From UBA8079 sp965205535 (GTDB lineage Bacteria > Pseudomonadota > Alphaproteobacteria > UBA6615): DNA of 64,000 bases. Positions 1 through 9,120 of the stretch are shown here, piece by piece. A model generated the notes under the pieces. The model saw only the letters and a list, made by a program, of their open reading frames with translations, was not told the origin of the DNA and ran no database searches. Made by a program: the position numbers and the translations under genes. The stretch is from contig CBDBHH010000005.1 of NCBI GenBank assembly GCA_965205535.1, forward strand, positions 3,100,001 through 3,164,000, read 5' to 3'. Position 1 is the stretch's first letter. Each line of letters opens with the position of its first letter.

Positions 1-1
1 C

Positions 2-2080
2 AAGGTCCGCGTGATTGACGGTTCGGGGAACCCGCGTTGGACGGACTGGCACATCACGTCTGATCAGCTTGGCCAGCTCTATTGTGCCGTTCGTGATGTT
101 GATGAGGAATGGCGACGCGAGCAGGAGCTCGGAACCGCGCGCCGGGAAGCTGAAAAGGCAAAAACCGAAACCGATCAGGCCGAACGCATTCTTGCTGAAG
201 CGATTGAGACCCTTTCGGAGGGCTTCATTCTGTATGATTCCGAAGATCGGATCGTTCGTTACAACTCCAGATACCGTGAGTTTTTCCCCTTCATGCCGAC
301 GCAGAGTGAGGGCGTGGGCCTGCATTTCAGGGGTGTTCTTCGCCTGGGCATTGAACATGGTCACTACGCCGACCCCGAACTGGCGACGGATCAGGATGCG
401 TGGATGGATCGCATGTGCGCGGTCCACACCAATGAAAACGGTGAGTCCCACGAGATGGAAACGTCGGACGGCCGTTGGATTCTGATCACGGACCGGCGCA
501 TGGAAGATGGCTGCATCGTCGGCGTGCGCTCCGATATTACGGAAGTGAAGCGTGCGGAGGCCAACCTGCGCGATGCGATTGAAAGCCTTAACGATGGCTT
601 CGTGCTTTACGATTCCGATGACCGTGTGGTGGTCGCCAACGAGCGGTACAGGCAGGATTTCGGAAAGTATGCAGACCGGGTGGTACCGGGGGTGACCTTT
701 CGCGAACTCATGGAGTTCACCTACGAGCGCATCAAAACGCCGGACGATGGGATCAATCGTGAGGAGTGGATAGACAACCAGGTCGCCAAGCACGCGGCCG
801 ATCACACACTTCAGGAGCTCCAGATAGGCGCGCGAACGCTGCGGGTAGCATCTCACAGCACGTCGGGCGGCGGCATTGTGACGCTCAGGTCGGACATTTC
901 CGAGATGAAGCGTGCTGAACAACGCCTGACCGACGCCATTGCAGGTATGCGCGACGGTTTCTCGCTCTACGACCAGGATGATTGCCTGGTCATCGCGAAC
1001 GACAAGTATCTCGACATGTTCCAGTCCGTTGGCGGCAAGGTCGAAATCGGGATGAACATCCGCGAGGTGATCCGTATCGCAGTCGATGTCGGTATTCTGG
1101 TTCCGGAAACTTCCGATCTCGATTCCTGGATCGAAGAGCGCGTCGAGCAGCACCGAAATCCCACGGGTGATGCCGAGGTGATCTTCCCCGATGATCGCAC
1201 CTATGTCGTTTCTGCCAGCAACACCCGGGACGGTGGGGTTGTTGTCATGAATTCCGAGGCAACGGAGCTGAAGCGGGTCGAGATGCGATTGCGCGACGCG
1301 ATCGAAGCCATTCGGGACGGCTTTGTATTGTTCGATGGGGACGACAAACTCGCGGCCTACAACAGCAGTTGGGCGCGAGACTTCGGCGATGCGGTCGACC
1401 AGATTTATATCGGTATGCCGTTCGAAGACATGATCCGCGTGTTCGCGCATAGCGGACAAGTTCAGGATTCCATTGGCCGGGAAGACGAATGGATTGAAGA
1501 GCAAATCCACCGGCATGGTGAGGAGGTCGATTTCGAGCGCAAGTTCGAGGACGGGCGCGTTGTGCGGGTTTCACGGCGTCATACCGAGGAAGGTGGTTCG
1601 GTCGCCGTTCGTACGGATGTTACCGCGATCCGCCAGGCTGAAATACGCATCTCGGATGCGATCGATAGTCTGGATGACGGGTTTCTGCTCTGGGATGGCG
1701 ATGACCAGCTGCTTCTGTGCAACGACGCCTACAAGAAATTCTATCCGAAACTGGCCGAGCACATGCAGCCGGGCATTCGCTTCAGCGAGCTAGCTGGACG
1801 GTTGTTTGATGTTCAGATCGGCGACCCGGACTCCGATGAGAGTGAACGGTCGCTGTGGATCAAGAAACGCATCGCCGACCACCGTGATCCGCAGGCGTCA
1901 ATCGAATATACCCATCTCGATGGGCGCGTGTTCCTGTCACCGAGCGCCGGACCCGCGAAGGTGGCATCGTCACGATTGTCTCCGACATCACACTCCTCAA
2001 GCGCGCGGAGGCCCGGCTTCTGGATGCGATCGAGACCATCCGTGACGGTTTCACGCTTTATGACGCCGACGAGCGGTTGA
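2..2080 (+). CDS. N-terminal part of a multi-PAS hybrid histidine kinase (5' end outside window, frameshifted 3' end)
   Basis: This is the sensory half of a very large sensor kinase. The reading frame is already open at base 2, so the true start lies outside the window. Tandem PAS units of about 120-125 residues begin at residues 63, 188, 308, 429 and 549 (counted from a GTG at 11). Each starts with a DAIE..DGF.LYD.DD pattern and ends with a DGG.V..RSDITE.KRAE linker. The tail of a further unit precedes them, and a sixth starts near 2023 in another frame. At 1934-1936 the frame is lost: reading CTG then GTC would restore a normal repeat end, so one base appears to be missing. The last 45 or so residues are therefore out of frame. 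There is no membrane segment in the visible part, which suggests cytoplasmic sensing. The ligand is unknown. Confidence 0.85.
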   Translation, partial: KVRVIDGSGNPRWTDWHITSDQLGQLYCAVRDVDEEWRREQELGTARREAEKAKTETDQAERILAEAIETLSEGFILYDSEDRIVRYNSRYREFFPFMPTQSEGVGLHFRGVLRLGIEHGHYADPELATDQDAWMDRMCAVHTNENGESHEMETSDGRWILITDRRMEDGCIVGVRSDITEVKRAEANLRDAIESLNDGFVLYDSDDRVVVANERYRQDFGKYADRVVPGVTFRELMEFTYERIKTPDDGINREEWIDNQVAKHAADHTLQELQIGARTLRVASHSTSGGGIVTLRSDISEMKRAEQRLTDAIAGMRDGFSLYDQDDCLVIANDKYLDMFQSVGGKVEIGMNIREVIRIAVDVGILVPETSDLDSWIEERVEQHRNPTGDAEVIFPDDRTYVVSASNTRDGGVVVMNSEATELKRVEMRLRDAIEAIRDGFVLFDGDDKLAAYNSSWARDFGDAVDQIYIGMPFEDMIRVFAHSGQVQDSIGREDEWIEEQIHRHGEEVDFERKFEDGRVVRVSRRHTEEGGSVAVRTDVTAIRQAEIRISDAIDSLDDGFLLWDGDDQLLLCNDAYKKFYPKLAEHMQPGIRFSELAGRLFDVQIGDPDSDESERSLWIKKRIADHRDPQASIEYTHLDGRVFLSPSAGPAKVASSRLSPTSHSSSARRPGFWMRSRPSVTVSRFMTPTSG

Positions 2081-4494
2081 TCATTTCGAATTCGGCCTAC
2101 CGTGAAGGCCTGCCAATAGATCCGAAATTTTTCGAGCCGGGTACACCCCATGACGACATGATGCGTGCGGTGCTCGAAGGCGGACTGGACGCGGCAGGGA
2201 TCGGCCGGGAAGAAGAGCGTTTCGCGGAGCGACAGGAGCAGTTTCGAAATCCGACAGGAGAGCCGGAAGTCAGGCATCTTGCGGGTCGATACGTGCTTGT
2301 GACTGAGCGACGTACCGCCGATGGCGGTCTCGTGATGGTCCGGACCGATGTGACCGAGCTCAAGGAAAATCAAGCAGAGCTCGAGAATACGGTCGATGAT
2401 CTTGAAAAGTCACAACGTGAACTCAGGGTCCAGACCGAGAACCTGACGAAGTTGGCCGAGCGTTATTCGCGCGAGCGGGTGCGCGCCGAAGAAGGTGCGA
2501 AGACAAAAGGGGAATTCCTGGCCACCATGAGCCATGAAATCCGAACCCCGATGAATGGTGTCATCGGCATGACGAACCTTCTGCTGGATACCGACCTCGA
2601 CGAGGAACAGCAGCGGTTTGCCCAAACGGTCCACGAATCTGCAGAGGCCCTGCTGGCGTTGATCGAGGATATTCTCGACTTCTCCAAGATGGAGGCCGGG
2701 AAGCTCGAGATTGAAACGGGCGAAATTGATGTATCCGCAACGATTGACAGCGTCGTGCAGATTCTGGCCCCGCGAGCGCAGGACAAGCAGATCGACCTCA
2801 ACACCTACATCGCCCCCGACGTGTCGGACTATTTACGTGGTGACAGCGGACGACTGCGTCAGGTGCTAATCAACCTGATCGGGAACGCGATCAAGTTTAC
2901 CAACGAAGGTGCGGTGACAACCCATGTGTCGCTGGTCTCTGAATCAGAGAATCAGCAGCGTCTGCGCATTGAAATCCTAGATACCGGGGTTGGTATTCCG
3001 GGTGATGTGCTGCCGAAATTATTTTCAAGGTTTACGCAGGCGGATTCTTCGACGACCAGAAAATTCGGCGGCACCGGGCTCGGGCTTGCCATATGCAAGG
3101 AACTCGTGGATTTGATGGATGGCACGATCGGGGCCGAAAGCGAGCAGGGTGCCGGCAGCAAATTCTGGTTTGAGTTGCCGTTTGCCCGCGGTACGTCACC
3201 GGAGCAGGACGATGTGTCACCAGAGGTGGATTTCTCGCAACTGAATGTGCTGATCGTCGACGACAATGCCGTCAATCGTGAGGTTTTCGAGAAGCAACTT
3301 GAATCCTGGGGTGTGACGGTCGCGACCGCAACCGATGCAGATGGTGCGCTGGCGACGTTGGAGAGCGGCGTGCGGGAAGGCACACCATTTGACCTCGTGC
3401 TCCTCGATGAGGCGATGCCCGGGGTCAGTGGATATGACGTTGGGCTCCGGATCCGCGCAAACCCGGCCTTTCGTCGGATCAAGATCATCATCGCCACAAG
3501 CGTGGGCGATCGAAACAGTGATATCGCATCGTTCGATGGCAAGGTCATCAAACCGGTCCGTCCATCACTGCTGAAAAACATGATCGCGGAAGTCAGCTCG
3601 AGGGTTGCCGCGGCCGAAACCGATATGCCGTTGCCGGTTGATCGGGCGAAGGCTGACACCGGCGATGATGAACGCGCGGAGATGCCGCCCCCGGCGAAGG
3701 CACCGTCTTTGGTGAAGGCCCAGTCGATGCGGATACTGCTGGTCGAAGACAACGCGGTAAACCAGATGCTCGCCTCCGCGATCTTGAAGAAAGCGGGTCA
3801 CAAGATTGAAGTCGCCGTCAACGGTGTCGAGGCCGTGGCGGCTGTGCAGGCCCAACCATTTGATGCGGTGTTGATGGACATCCAGATGCCCGAAATGGAC
3901 GGCCTTGAAGCCACGCGGCGTATCCGCAGCCTGGACGACCCGGAACAGTCGAATATTTACATCATCGCGATGACCGCAAATGCGTTAATGGGTGACCGTG
4001 AGAAATGTATTTCAGCGGGCATGAACGATTATTTGCCGAAACCAATCGATCAGAAAAAGCTCCTGTCCGCACTCGGCAAAGCGAGCTCGGTGGCGCTGTC
4101 GCCCGACAATGCTGGTGACGAAGAGGATCCGGGCGATTCCTGTCTCGATGGTTCGATTCTCGATCAACTCGAGGAAACAATCGGGCGTGAGGCCGTGGCG
4201 GGTATGCTGACCATGACGGTGGCTGAAGTCCCGGCGACCGTGTCACTCATTACGGCGGCGAACGCTGAAGGTGATCTCGACAAAATCCGCAGGGAAGTCC
4301 ACGACATGGGCAGCAACTTCGGCAGCTACGGCGCGATGCGCCTGAGCAACCATGCGCGTGCGATCGAGAAGGCGTGCCGCGAAGGTGATGTCGGGCAGGC
4401 GTCGGAGCTGACTATCCAGCTTCCGGAGCTTGTCGATGCAACCATCGATGTTCTGATCGAGCGGCTACCGGAATTGAAAACCGTCGGCCGCTAG
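2077..4494 (+). CDS. Hybrid sensor histidine kinase, C-terminal half (PAS-HisKA-HATPase-REC-REC-HPt)
   Basis: This is the catalytic half of the same kinase. The TTG at 2077 is only the first in-frame start after the frameshift; homologous coding in this frame runs back to about 1936. Visible order: the rest of the sixth PAS unit, a coiled linker, HisKA with phospho-acceptor His153 in MSHEIRTPMNG, then HATPase with N box (NLIGNAIKF), G1 (DTGVGI) and G2 (GGTGLGLAI). Two receiver domains follow, with phospho-Asp at about 444 and 601, then an HPt-like domain with His742. The second receiver is canonical (MDIQMPEMDG). In the HPt domain the usual HxLKG is HDMGS, so the conserved Lys is absent. This arrangement fits an internal phosphorelay. 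No cognate response regulator is adjacent. Confidence 0.9.
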   Translation: MIISNSAYREGLPIDPKFFEPGTPHDDMMRAVLEGGLDAAGIGREEERFAERQEQFRNPTGEPEVRHLAGRYVLVTERRTADGGLVMVRTDVTELKENQAELENTVDDLEKSQRELRVQTENLTKLAERYSRERVRAEEGAKTKGEFLATMSHEIRTPMNGVIGMTNLLLDTDLDEEQQRFAQTVHESAEALLALIEDILDFSKMEAGKLEIETGEIDVSATIDSVVQILAPRAQDKQIDLNTYIAPDVSDYLRGDSGRLRQVLINLIGNAIKFTNEGAVTTHVSLVSESENQQRLRIEILDTGVGIPGDVLPKLFSRFTQADSSTTRKFGGTGLGLAICKELVDLMDGTIGAESEQGAGSKFWFELPFARGTSPEQDDVSPEVDFSQLNVLIVDDNAVNREVFEKQLESWGVTVATATDADGALATLESGVREGTPFDLVLLDEAMPGVSGYDVGLRIRANPAFRRIKIIIATSVGDRNSDIASFDGKVIKPVRPSLLKNMIAEVSSRVAAAETDMPLPVDRAKADTGDDERAEMPPPAKAPSLVKAQSMRILLVEDNAVNQMLASAILKKAGHKIEVAVNGVEAVAAVQAQPFDAVLMDIQMPEMDGLEATRRIRSLDDPEQSNIYIIAMTANALMGDREKCISAGMNDYLPKPIDQKKLLSALGKASSVALSPDNAGDEEDPGDSCLDGSILDQLEETIGREAVAGMLTMTVAEVPATVSLITAANAEGDLDKIRREVHDMGSNFGSYGAMRLSNHARAIEKACREGDVGQASELTIQLPELVDATIDVLIERLPELKTVGR

Positions 4495-4501
4495 GCTGGC
4501 G

Positions 4502-5158
4502 TCAGGACGGAATCAGTTCCGGCATGATGTCCTCGACGGCGTCGGCAACGATGCCCGCGCCGGTCTCGGCAAGAAAACGTATATCGCCCGGGTCGCTCGC
4601 CAGGCTCGACAGCCAGTGCAAATGCGCCAGCGCGTATCCGTCTCCGGCGTTCGCCCAGATGTCGTCGGGTTCGAGGTCTTTATCATTCAGGTCACACACC
4701 CGCATCGCGAAGGGCGGCGGGCCGAGATGCGCGATCCAGGGCATCTCGTCCGTGGTGCCATTCTCTGAATCGTGAAAAACGCCGGTAACGAAGCCCACCG
4801 GCACGTCTTCAGGCTGAAGTTCTGCCGATGACGGATTGAGCGGGTGGCTGTCGAGTGCGAGCAACCGGGTGACGTCTTCATGTTGAATGGCGTCGATGGC
4901 GATCGCGACCAGTTGGGCAACCTCCTTGGGATCCGCGGGCCGGGGTTCGATGAAGATGAGATTCCCCACAGCGTAGCGGCTGTCGTCGACCAGCGGAAAA
5001 TAGAGATCATTGAGATCGCCCGTCGGCACCAGGTCTTCCGGTCGATGAATGACCCGCAGGAAGAACGTCGGTTCCTCAATATGAATCAGCCACACATCGT
5101 CGCCGTCTTCGGCAAACTCGGGCCACCCGAACAATCGTCCAACAATAAAATGCGCCAT
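4502..5158 (-). CDS. Protein of unknown function, 218 aa
   Basis: I do not recognise this family. The protein is acidic, soluble-looking and has no signal peptide or membrane segment. It opens with MAHFIVGRLFGWPEF and has Pro- and Asp-rich stretches in the middle, followed by an alanine-rich helical end. It converges on the sensor kinase gene (7 bases between the two stops) and is divergent from the dehydrogenase at 5265. The 106-base gap upstream carries no obvious promoter, and the ATG has no clear Shine-Dalgarno sequence. The frame is long and intact and its composition is protein-like, so I treat it as a real gene. Function is open. Confidence 0.65.
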   Translation of the reverse strand: MAHFIVGRLFGWPEFAEDGDDVWLIHIEEPTFFLRVIHRPEDLVPTGDLNDLYFPLVDDSRYAVGNLIFIEPRPADPKEVAQLVAIAIDAIQHEDVTRLLALDSHPLNPSSAELQPEDVPVGFVTGVFHDSENGTTDEMPWIAHLGPPPFAMRVCDLNDKDLEPDDIWANAGDGYALAHLHWLSSLASDPGDIRFLAETGAGIVADAVEDIMPELIPS

Positions 5159-5264
5159 GGGCTCTGGGTGCCAGATGCCATAGTGAGACGCAAGCGAAAC
5201 AAAGGTTGCGGGCGCAGGGTAGATTCGATATCCGGCTAGACAAGCTATTTAGGGGGAGAGACGA

Positions 5265-6302
5265 ATGAAAGCCCAGATTCTGCATAAGGCCGGCGTTCCG
5301 TTCAGCCTGGAAGATGTTCCGGACCCGGAGCCGGGTCCCGGTGAAGCCGTCGCGAAAGTCCTGGCATGCGGTGCGGGTCTGACGATCCACCATGTGCGCG
5401 CGGGGCGCGCGGGCGCGGAGTTCCCCATCATCATTGGTCACGAGATCACGGGAGAAATCGTCGAGGTGGGGGCCGGCGGCGACACGGGTGGATTGCGCGT
5501 GGGCGACCCCGTGACGTCGTACTTCTACTTGATCGACGGTGAGGACAAATGGACCCGGATCGGTCGCGATCCGATCTCCACGGTCAATGCGGGCTATATC
5601 GGGCGACAGATCAATGGCGGCTACGCCGAATACATCAAGCTCCCGGTCCGCAATTTCGTCAAGCTGCCCGAGGGCCTCGACTGGAAAGGCAAGCCGGCAG
5701 ATGTCGGCGTGATCTCCGATGCGATTGCGACACCTTATAAAGTGTTGTCACGCGCGCGGGTGGCGCCGACGGACACGGTCGCCGTGTTCGGTGCGGGCGG
5801 CGGATTGGGTGTGCACCAGATCATGATGTGCAAATGGGCCCATGCCCGGGTCATCGCCGTGGATGTCATGGCAGATAAACTCAAGGTCTGTCAGGATTTG
5901 GGTGCCGACATGGTCGTCGATGCCTCGAACGACCGGGTGGTTGAGGAAATCCTCGATCTGACGGACGGCGCGGGTGTCGATGTGGCGGTGGATTACGTCT
6001 CGACCCAGTCGACCCAGGAGCAGGCGGTGGGAAGTCTCGGGATCGGCGGGCGCTTCGTCACCCTTGGCGGGGCGGGGCAGCCCTTCACGGCGCCGGCGCC
6101 GCAGATGCTGGCCAAGGAACTGGAATTGCTCGGCAGCCGGTATTGCAGCCGCCAGCAGGTCGTGGAATCTCTCGAGCTTTGTGCGCGCGGCGATGTCTGG
6201 CCGCTCGTCACCGAGACCTACAAGCTCGAGGAAGCCGAGACGGTACACGCCCGGCTCGACCAGGGGTTGGTCACCGGGCGTGCGGCACTCGTGATGGACT
6301 AG
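5265..6302 (+). CDS. Zinc-type alcohol dehydrogenase-like protein (MDR family)
   Basis: This is a medium-chain dehydrogenase/reductase that probably oxidises an alcohol, or reduces an enone or aldehyde, with NAD(P). The N-terminal GroES-like domain has the catalytic-site Cys (LACGAG, about residue 38) and the GHE motif (about 60-66). The Rossmann domain carries GAGGGLGVHQ near residue 182. The four-Cys structural zinc loop of classical alcohol dehydrogenases is missing; that segment reads SYFYLIDGEDKW. The start is supported by AGGGGGAG just upstream of the ATG. It converges with the FAH-family gene. Its place in a group of ring-cleavage-type enzymes suggests catabolism, but the substrate cannot be read from the sequence. 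Confidence 0.85.
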   Translation: MKAQILHKAGVPFSLEDVPDPEPGPGEAVAKVLACGAGLTIHHVRAGRAGAEFPIIIGHEITGEIVEVGAGGDTGGLRVGDPVTSYFYLIDGEDKWTRIGRDPISTVNAGYIGRQINGGYAEYIKLPVRNFVKLPEGLDWKGKPADVGVISDAIATPYKVLSRARVAPTDTVAVFGAGGGLGVHQIMMCKWAHARVIAVDVMADKLKVCQDLGADMVVDASNDRVVEEILDLTDGAGVDVAVDYVSTQSTQEQAVGSLGIGGRFVTLGGAGQPFTAPAPQMLAKELELLGSRYCSRQQVVESLELCARGDVWPLVTETYKLEEAETVHARLDQGLVTGRAALVMD

Positions 6303-6327
6303 TGCGTCTGTCGGGGCGCGTTGGTCT

Positions 6328-7206
6328 CTAGTCGGCCCGGATCGGGTTCGTCAGGATCCCGATTTTCGACACCTCGATTTCGATGGTGTCGCCGTCCTTC
6401 ATCCACAGCGGCGGAGTGCGCCCCAGGCCTGCACCGCTTGGGGTGCCGGTGGCGATCACGTCACCGGGTACCAGCTCCGTGAAGCTCGAGATGTAGGCGA
6501 TCAGCTTCGGGATCGAGAAGATCAGGTCATCGATGCCCGTATGCTGCACGACCTCGCCGTTGAGGCGGGTTTCAAGCGTCAGGTCGGCCGGTTCGGGAAT
6601 CTCGTCTGCGGTGACCATGCACGGGCCGAACGCGCCGGACTGGAAGAAGTTCTTGCCGGGCATGTACTGGGATGAGTGCCGCTGATAGTCGCGCAGGGTG
6701 GCATCATTGTAGATCGAGTAGCCGCCGATATAGCTAAGCGCGTCGGCTTCCGAGACCCGGCGTGCGGGCTTGCCGATGATCGCGGCGAGCTCGCCTTCAT
6801 AGTCGAATTTCTCGGATTCTCGCGGCAACAGGATCGGGTTTTCGTGGGGCACATGGCTGTTGGACCAGCGCGCGAAAAGGGTCGGGTGATCGGGCAGCTC
6901 GATACCGGCCTCCTTGGCATGTTCGCGGTAGTTCCAGCCGACGCAGATGATCTTGTCGGGGTTCCGGATGGGCTCGAGAAGGGTGATGTCCGATGTCGGG
7001 AAATCCGACGCCTTGCCGCCGGTGCCGCCGAACCCGGTGTTCACATACTCGGCGACTTTCGCCTTGGCCGCATCGTCGGCTGCCAGGTAATCGCGCAGGG
7101 TCGGGATCGTTTTGCCGAACTCGGCAGCCAGGTCAATGACACCGCCGTCCGATGCGTAGGTGCCCCAGGATTCACGATTGACCACTCGATAACTGATTAA
7201 CTTCAC
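6328..7206 (-). CDS. Fumarylacetoacetate hydrolase family protein
   Basis: FAH-fold enzymes hydrolyse or hydrate 2-oxo and 1,3-dicarbonyl acids from aromatic ring cleavage. The length (292 aa) is typical. Visible signatures are KIICVGWNYREHA (about residues 84-96), the metal-binding DYEGELA segment, GYSIYNDATLRD and the C-terminal GTPSGAG loop, so the Mg-binding carboxylates look complete. The start is a GTG with GGGGA upstream. It is followed downstream in the opposite orientation by the zinc-type dehydrogenase and lies 32 bases downstream of the acyl-CoA dehydrogenase on the same strand, so those two may be co-transcribed. The exact reaction (acylpyruvase, oxaloacetate tautomerase or hydratase type) is not resolved. 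Confidence 0.88.
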   Translation of the reverse strand: MKLISYRVVNRESWGTYASDGGVIDLAAEFGKTIPTLRDYLAADDAAKAKVAEYVNTGFGGTGGKASDFPTSDITLLEPIRNPDKIICVGWNYREHAKEAGIELPDHPTLFARWSNSHVPHENPILLPRESEKFDYEGELAAIIGKPARRVSEADALSYIGGYSIYNDATLRDYQRHSSQYMPGKNFFQSGAFGPCMVTADEIPEPADLTLETRLNGEVVQHTGIDDLIFSIPKLIAYISSFTELVPGDVIATGTPSGAGLGRTPPLWMKDGDTIEIEVSKIGILTNPIRAD

Positions 7207-7238
7207 GGCATCCCCGTCTGAAAGTCGTTTTGTGTTGT

Positions 7239-8396
7239 TTAGCTGTTCGTGGCCTCGCGCAACATGTTGCGCGCGATCACGATTTGTTGGATTTGCGATG
7301 TGCCCTCATAGATACGCAATAAGCGCACGTCGCGATAGAAGCGTTCGATAGGATATTCGGCCATGTAGCCGGCACCGCCGAAGATCTGCACCGCCCGATC
7401 CGCGACACGCCCGACCATCTCGGTCGAGTAGAGTTTGCAGCACGCCGCTTCTGTCGAAATATTTTCGCCCTCGTCGAAACGCCGTGCTGCATCGCTGACC
7501 ATGGACCGGCTGGCATAGGCCTCGGTCCGGCTGTCGGCGAGCATGGCCTGCACAAGCTGAAATTCACCGATGGGTTTGCCGAACTGCTGGCGTTCGAGTG
7601 CGTAGTTCACGCTTTCGTCGATCAGGCGTTCGGCGATGCCGTTTGCGATTGCCCCCATATGCAGCCGGCCGCGGTCGAGGACCTTCATCGCGGTCTTGAA
7701 GCCCTGGCCTTCGGCGCCGCCGATCAGGTTCCCGGCAGGGACCCGGCAATCCTCGAACACCACATCTGCTGTGTGGGCACCTTGCTGGCCCATTTTCTTG
7801 TCGTGGGGCCCGACACTCAAGCCGGGGCTGACCCGCTCGACGATGAACGCCGAGACGCCGCGCGCACCGGGCTCATCGGGGTTCGTGCGTGCCATCACCG
7901 TGAAGATGCCCGCATGGGGCGCGTTGGTGATGTAGCGCTTGGTGCCGTTGAGCACGTAATCATCACCGTCGCGGCGCGCCGAGGTGCGCAAGGATCCGGC
8001 GTCGGAACCGGCCTCGGGTTCTGTCAGGGCGAAGGATGCGATCACCTCACCCGTGGCGAGGCGGGGTAGCCAGGCGGCCTTCTGTTCTTCCGTGCCGTCG
8101 ATGACGATGCCCTGGGAACCGATGCCGACATTTGTCCCGAACACCGAGCGGAACGCCGGCGAGGTCCAGCCCAATTCGTGGACCACGCGAACTTCCTCGC
8201 TGACCGTCAGGCCGAGCCCGCCATAACTTTCGGGAATCGACAGACCGAACAGGCCGAGTTCGCGCATTTCTGCAATCAGGTCGTCGGGTACTTTGTCGTT
8301 GGCCGCGACTTCGGCCTCAAGCGGCACAAGCCGTTCGCGCACGAACCGGCGGACCGTGCCGAGGAGTTGTTCCAGGGTTTCTTGATCAAGTGCCAT
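7239..8396 (-). CDS. Acyl-CoA dehydrogenase family protein
   Basis: This FAD enzyme dehydrogenates acyl-CoA to enoyl-CoA. The all-helical N-domain is followed by FALTEPEAGSDAGS (FAD/substrate region, about residues 120-135) and the C-terminal helical domain. The C-terminal domain ends with RIYEGTSQIQ, which carries the usual catalytic Glu. I chose the ATG that gives MALDQETLEQ; an upstream in-frame ATG at 8435 would add 13 residues that do not look like this family. Neither start has a clear ribosome binding site. The gene sits upstream of the FAH-family hydrolase on the same strand. The chain length or branched substrate cannot be told. Confidence 0.9.
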   Translation of the reverse strand: MALDQETLEQLLGTVRRFVRERLVPLEAEVAANDKVPDDLIAEMRELGLFGLSIPESYGGLGLTVSEEVRVVHELGWTSPAFRSVFGTNVGIGSQGIVIDGTEEQKAAWLPRLATGEVIASFALTEPEAGSDAGSLRTSARRDGDDYVLNGTKRYITNAPHAGIFTVMARTNPDEPGARGVSAFIVERVSPGLSVGPHDKKMGQQGAHTADVVFEDCRVPAGNLIGGAEGQGFKTAMKVLDRGRLHMGAIANGIAERLIDESVNYALERQQFGKPIGEFQLVQAMLADSRTEAYASRSMVSDAARRFDEGENISTEAACCKLYSTEMVGRVADRAVQIFGGAGYMAEYPIERFYRDVRLLRIYEGTSQIQQIVIARNMLREATNS

Positions 8397-8530
8397 AGCG
8401 CGCTGGTTATATCCGCAACGCGCCACGCGTTCCATGTGCGATTGGCATTTCTGGCCCGGCGCAAGGACGCATGCGTGTGCACTTTCTGTCTGTTAGAATG
8501 GGCGCTGAAACAGCCAATAGGGGTTTACCA

Positions 8531-9091
8531 ATGTCGGAAGCATTTGCGCAGGTGCCGGAGCCGGACGATACGCCGAGCCCCGCCTATTTTGCCCATATCG
8601 TGCTTTACACGAACAATCGGCTTGAGATGGTGGATTGGTATCGCAAGGTGCTGGGCGCGAGAATCACCGCGGATACCCAGGGATTGACGTTCCTCACCTA
8701 TGACGATGAGCACCACCGGATTGCTGTCATTCAGCGCGACGACCTGGATGACAAGGTGCCGAACACGGTCGGTATGGCGCATTTCGCCTACACCTACCAT
8801 TCGCTCGCCGACCTGATCGCGGTATACGAACGGCTCAAGGATTTCGGTATCACGACTTATCGACAGATCAATCACGGCCCAACGACATCGATCTATTATC
8901 ATGATCCCGACGGCAACGCGGTCGAACTCCAGACCGACAATTTCGAAAGCCTCGAAGCGCTGAACGAGTGGTTTTCGACGGGCGCATTTGATCGTGAGCC
9001 AATCGGCGTTGATATAGATATGGATGAGGTCGCCGCACGTTTTCACGCGGGCGAGACAGAATCCAAACTCAAGAAACCCTTACAGGACTAG
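8531..9091 (+). CDS. Extradiol-type dioxygenase, VOC family
   Basis: This is a two-module vicinal-oxygen-chelate protein of 186 residues, resembling type I extradiol dioxygenases such as biphenyl-2,3-diol dioxygenase. A 2-His-1-carboxylate metal triad can be placed at His22 (FAHIVLY), His84 (GMAHFAY) and Glu132 (NAVELQT). The HDPDGNAVELQ segment is typical. The chosen ATG has AGGGG six to seven bases upstream; longer frames back to 8471 lack support. It is the first of three same-strand genes with gaps of 29 and 11 bases, followed by the hydroquinone reductase and the CMD protein. This suggests ring cleavage of a diol or hydroquinone. Glyoxalase-like or another lyase role remains possible. 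Confidence 0.8.
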   Translation: MSEAFAQVPEPDDTPSPAYFAHIVLYTNNRLEMVDWYRKVLGARITADTQGLTFLTYDDEHHRIAVIQRDDLDDKVPNTVGMAHFAYTYHSLADLIAVYERLKDFGITTYRQINHGPTTSIYYHDPDGNAVELQTDNFESLEALNEWFSTGAFDREPIGVDIDMDEVAARFHAGETESKLKKPLQD

Positions 9092-9120
9092 CACGGCGCC
9101 ACGCCGCAAAGGAGATACCC

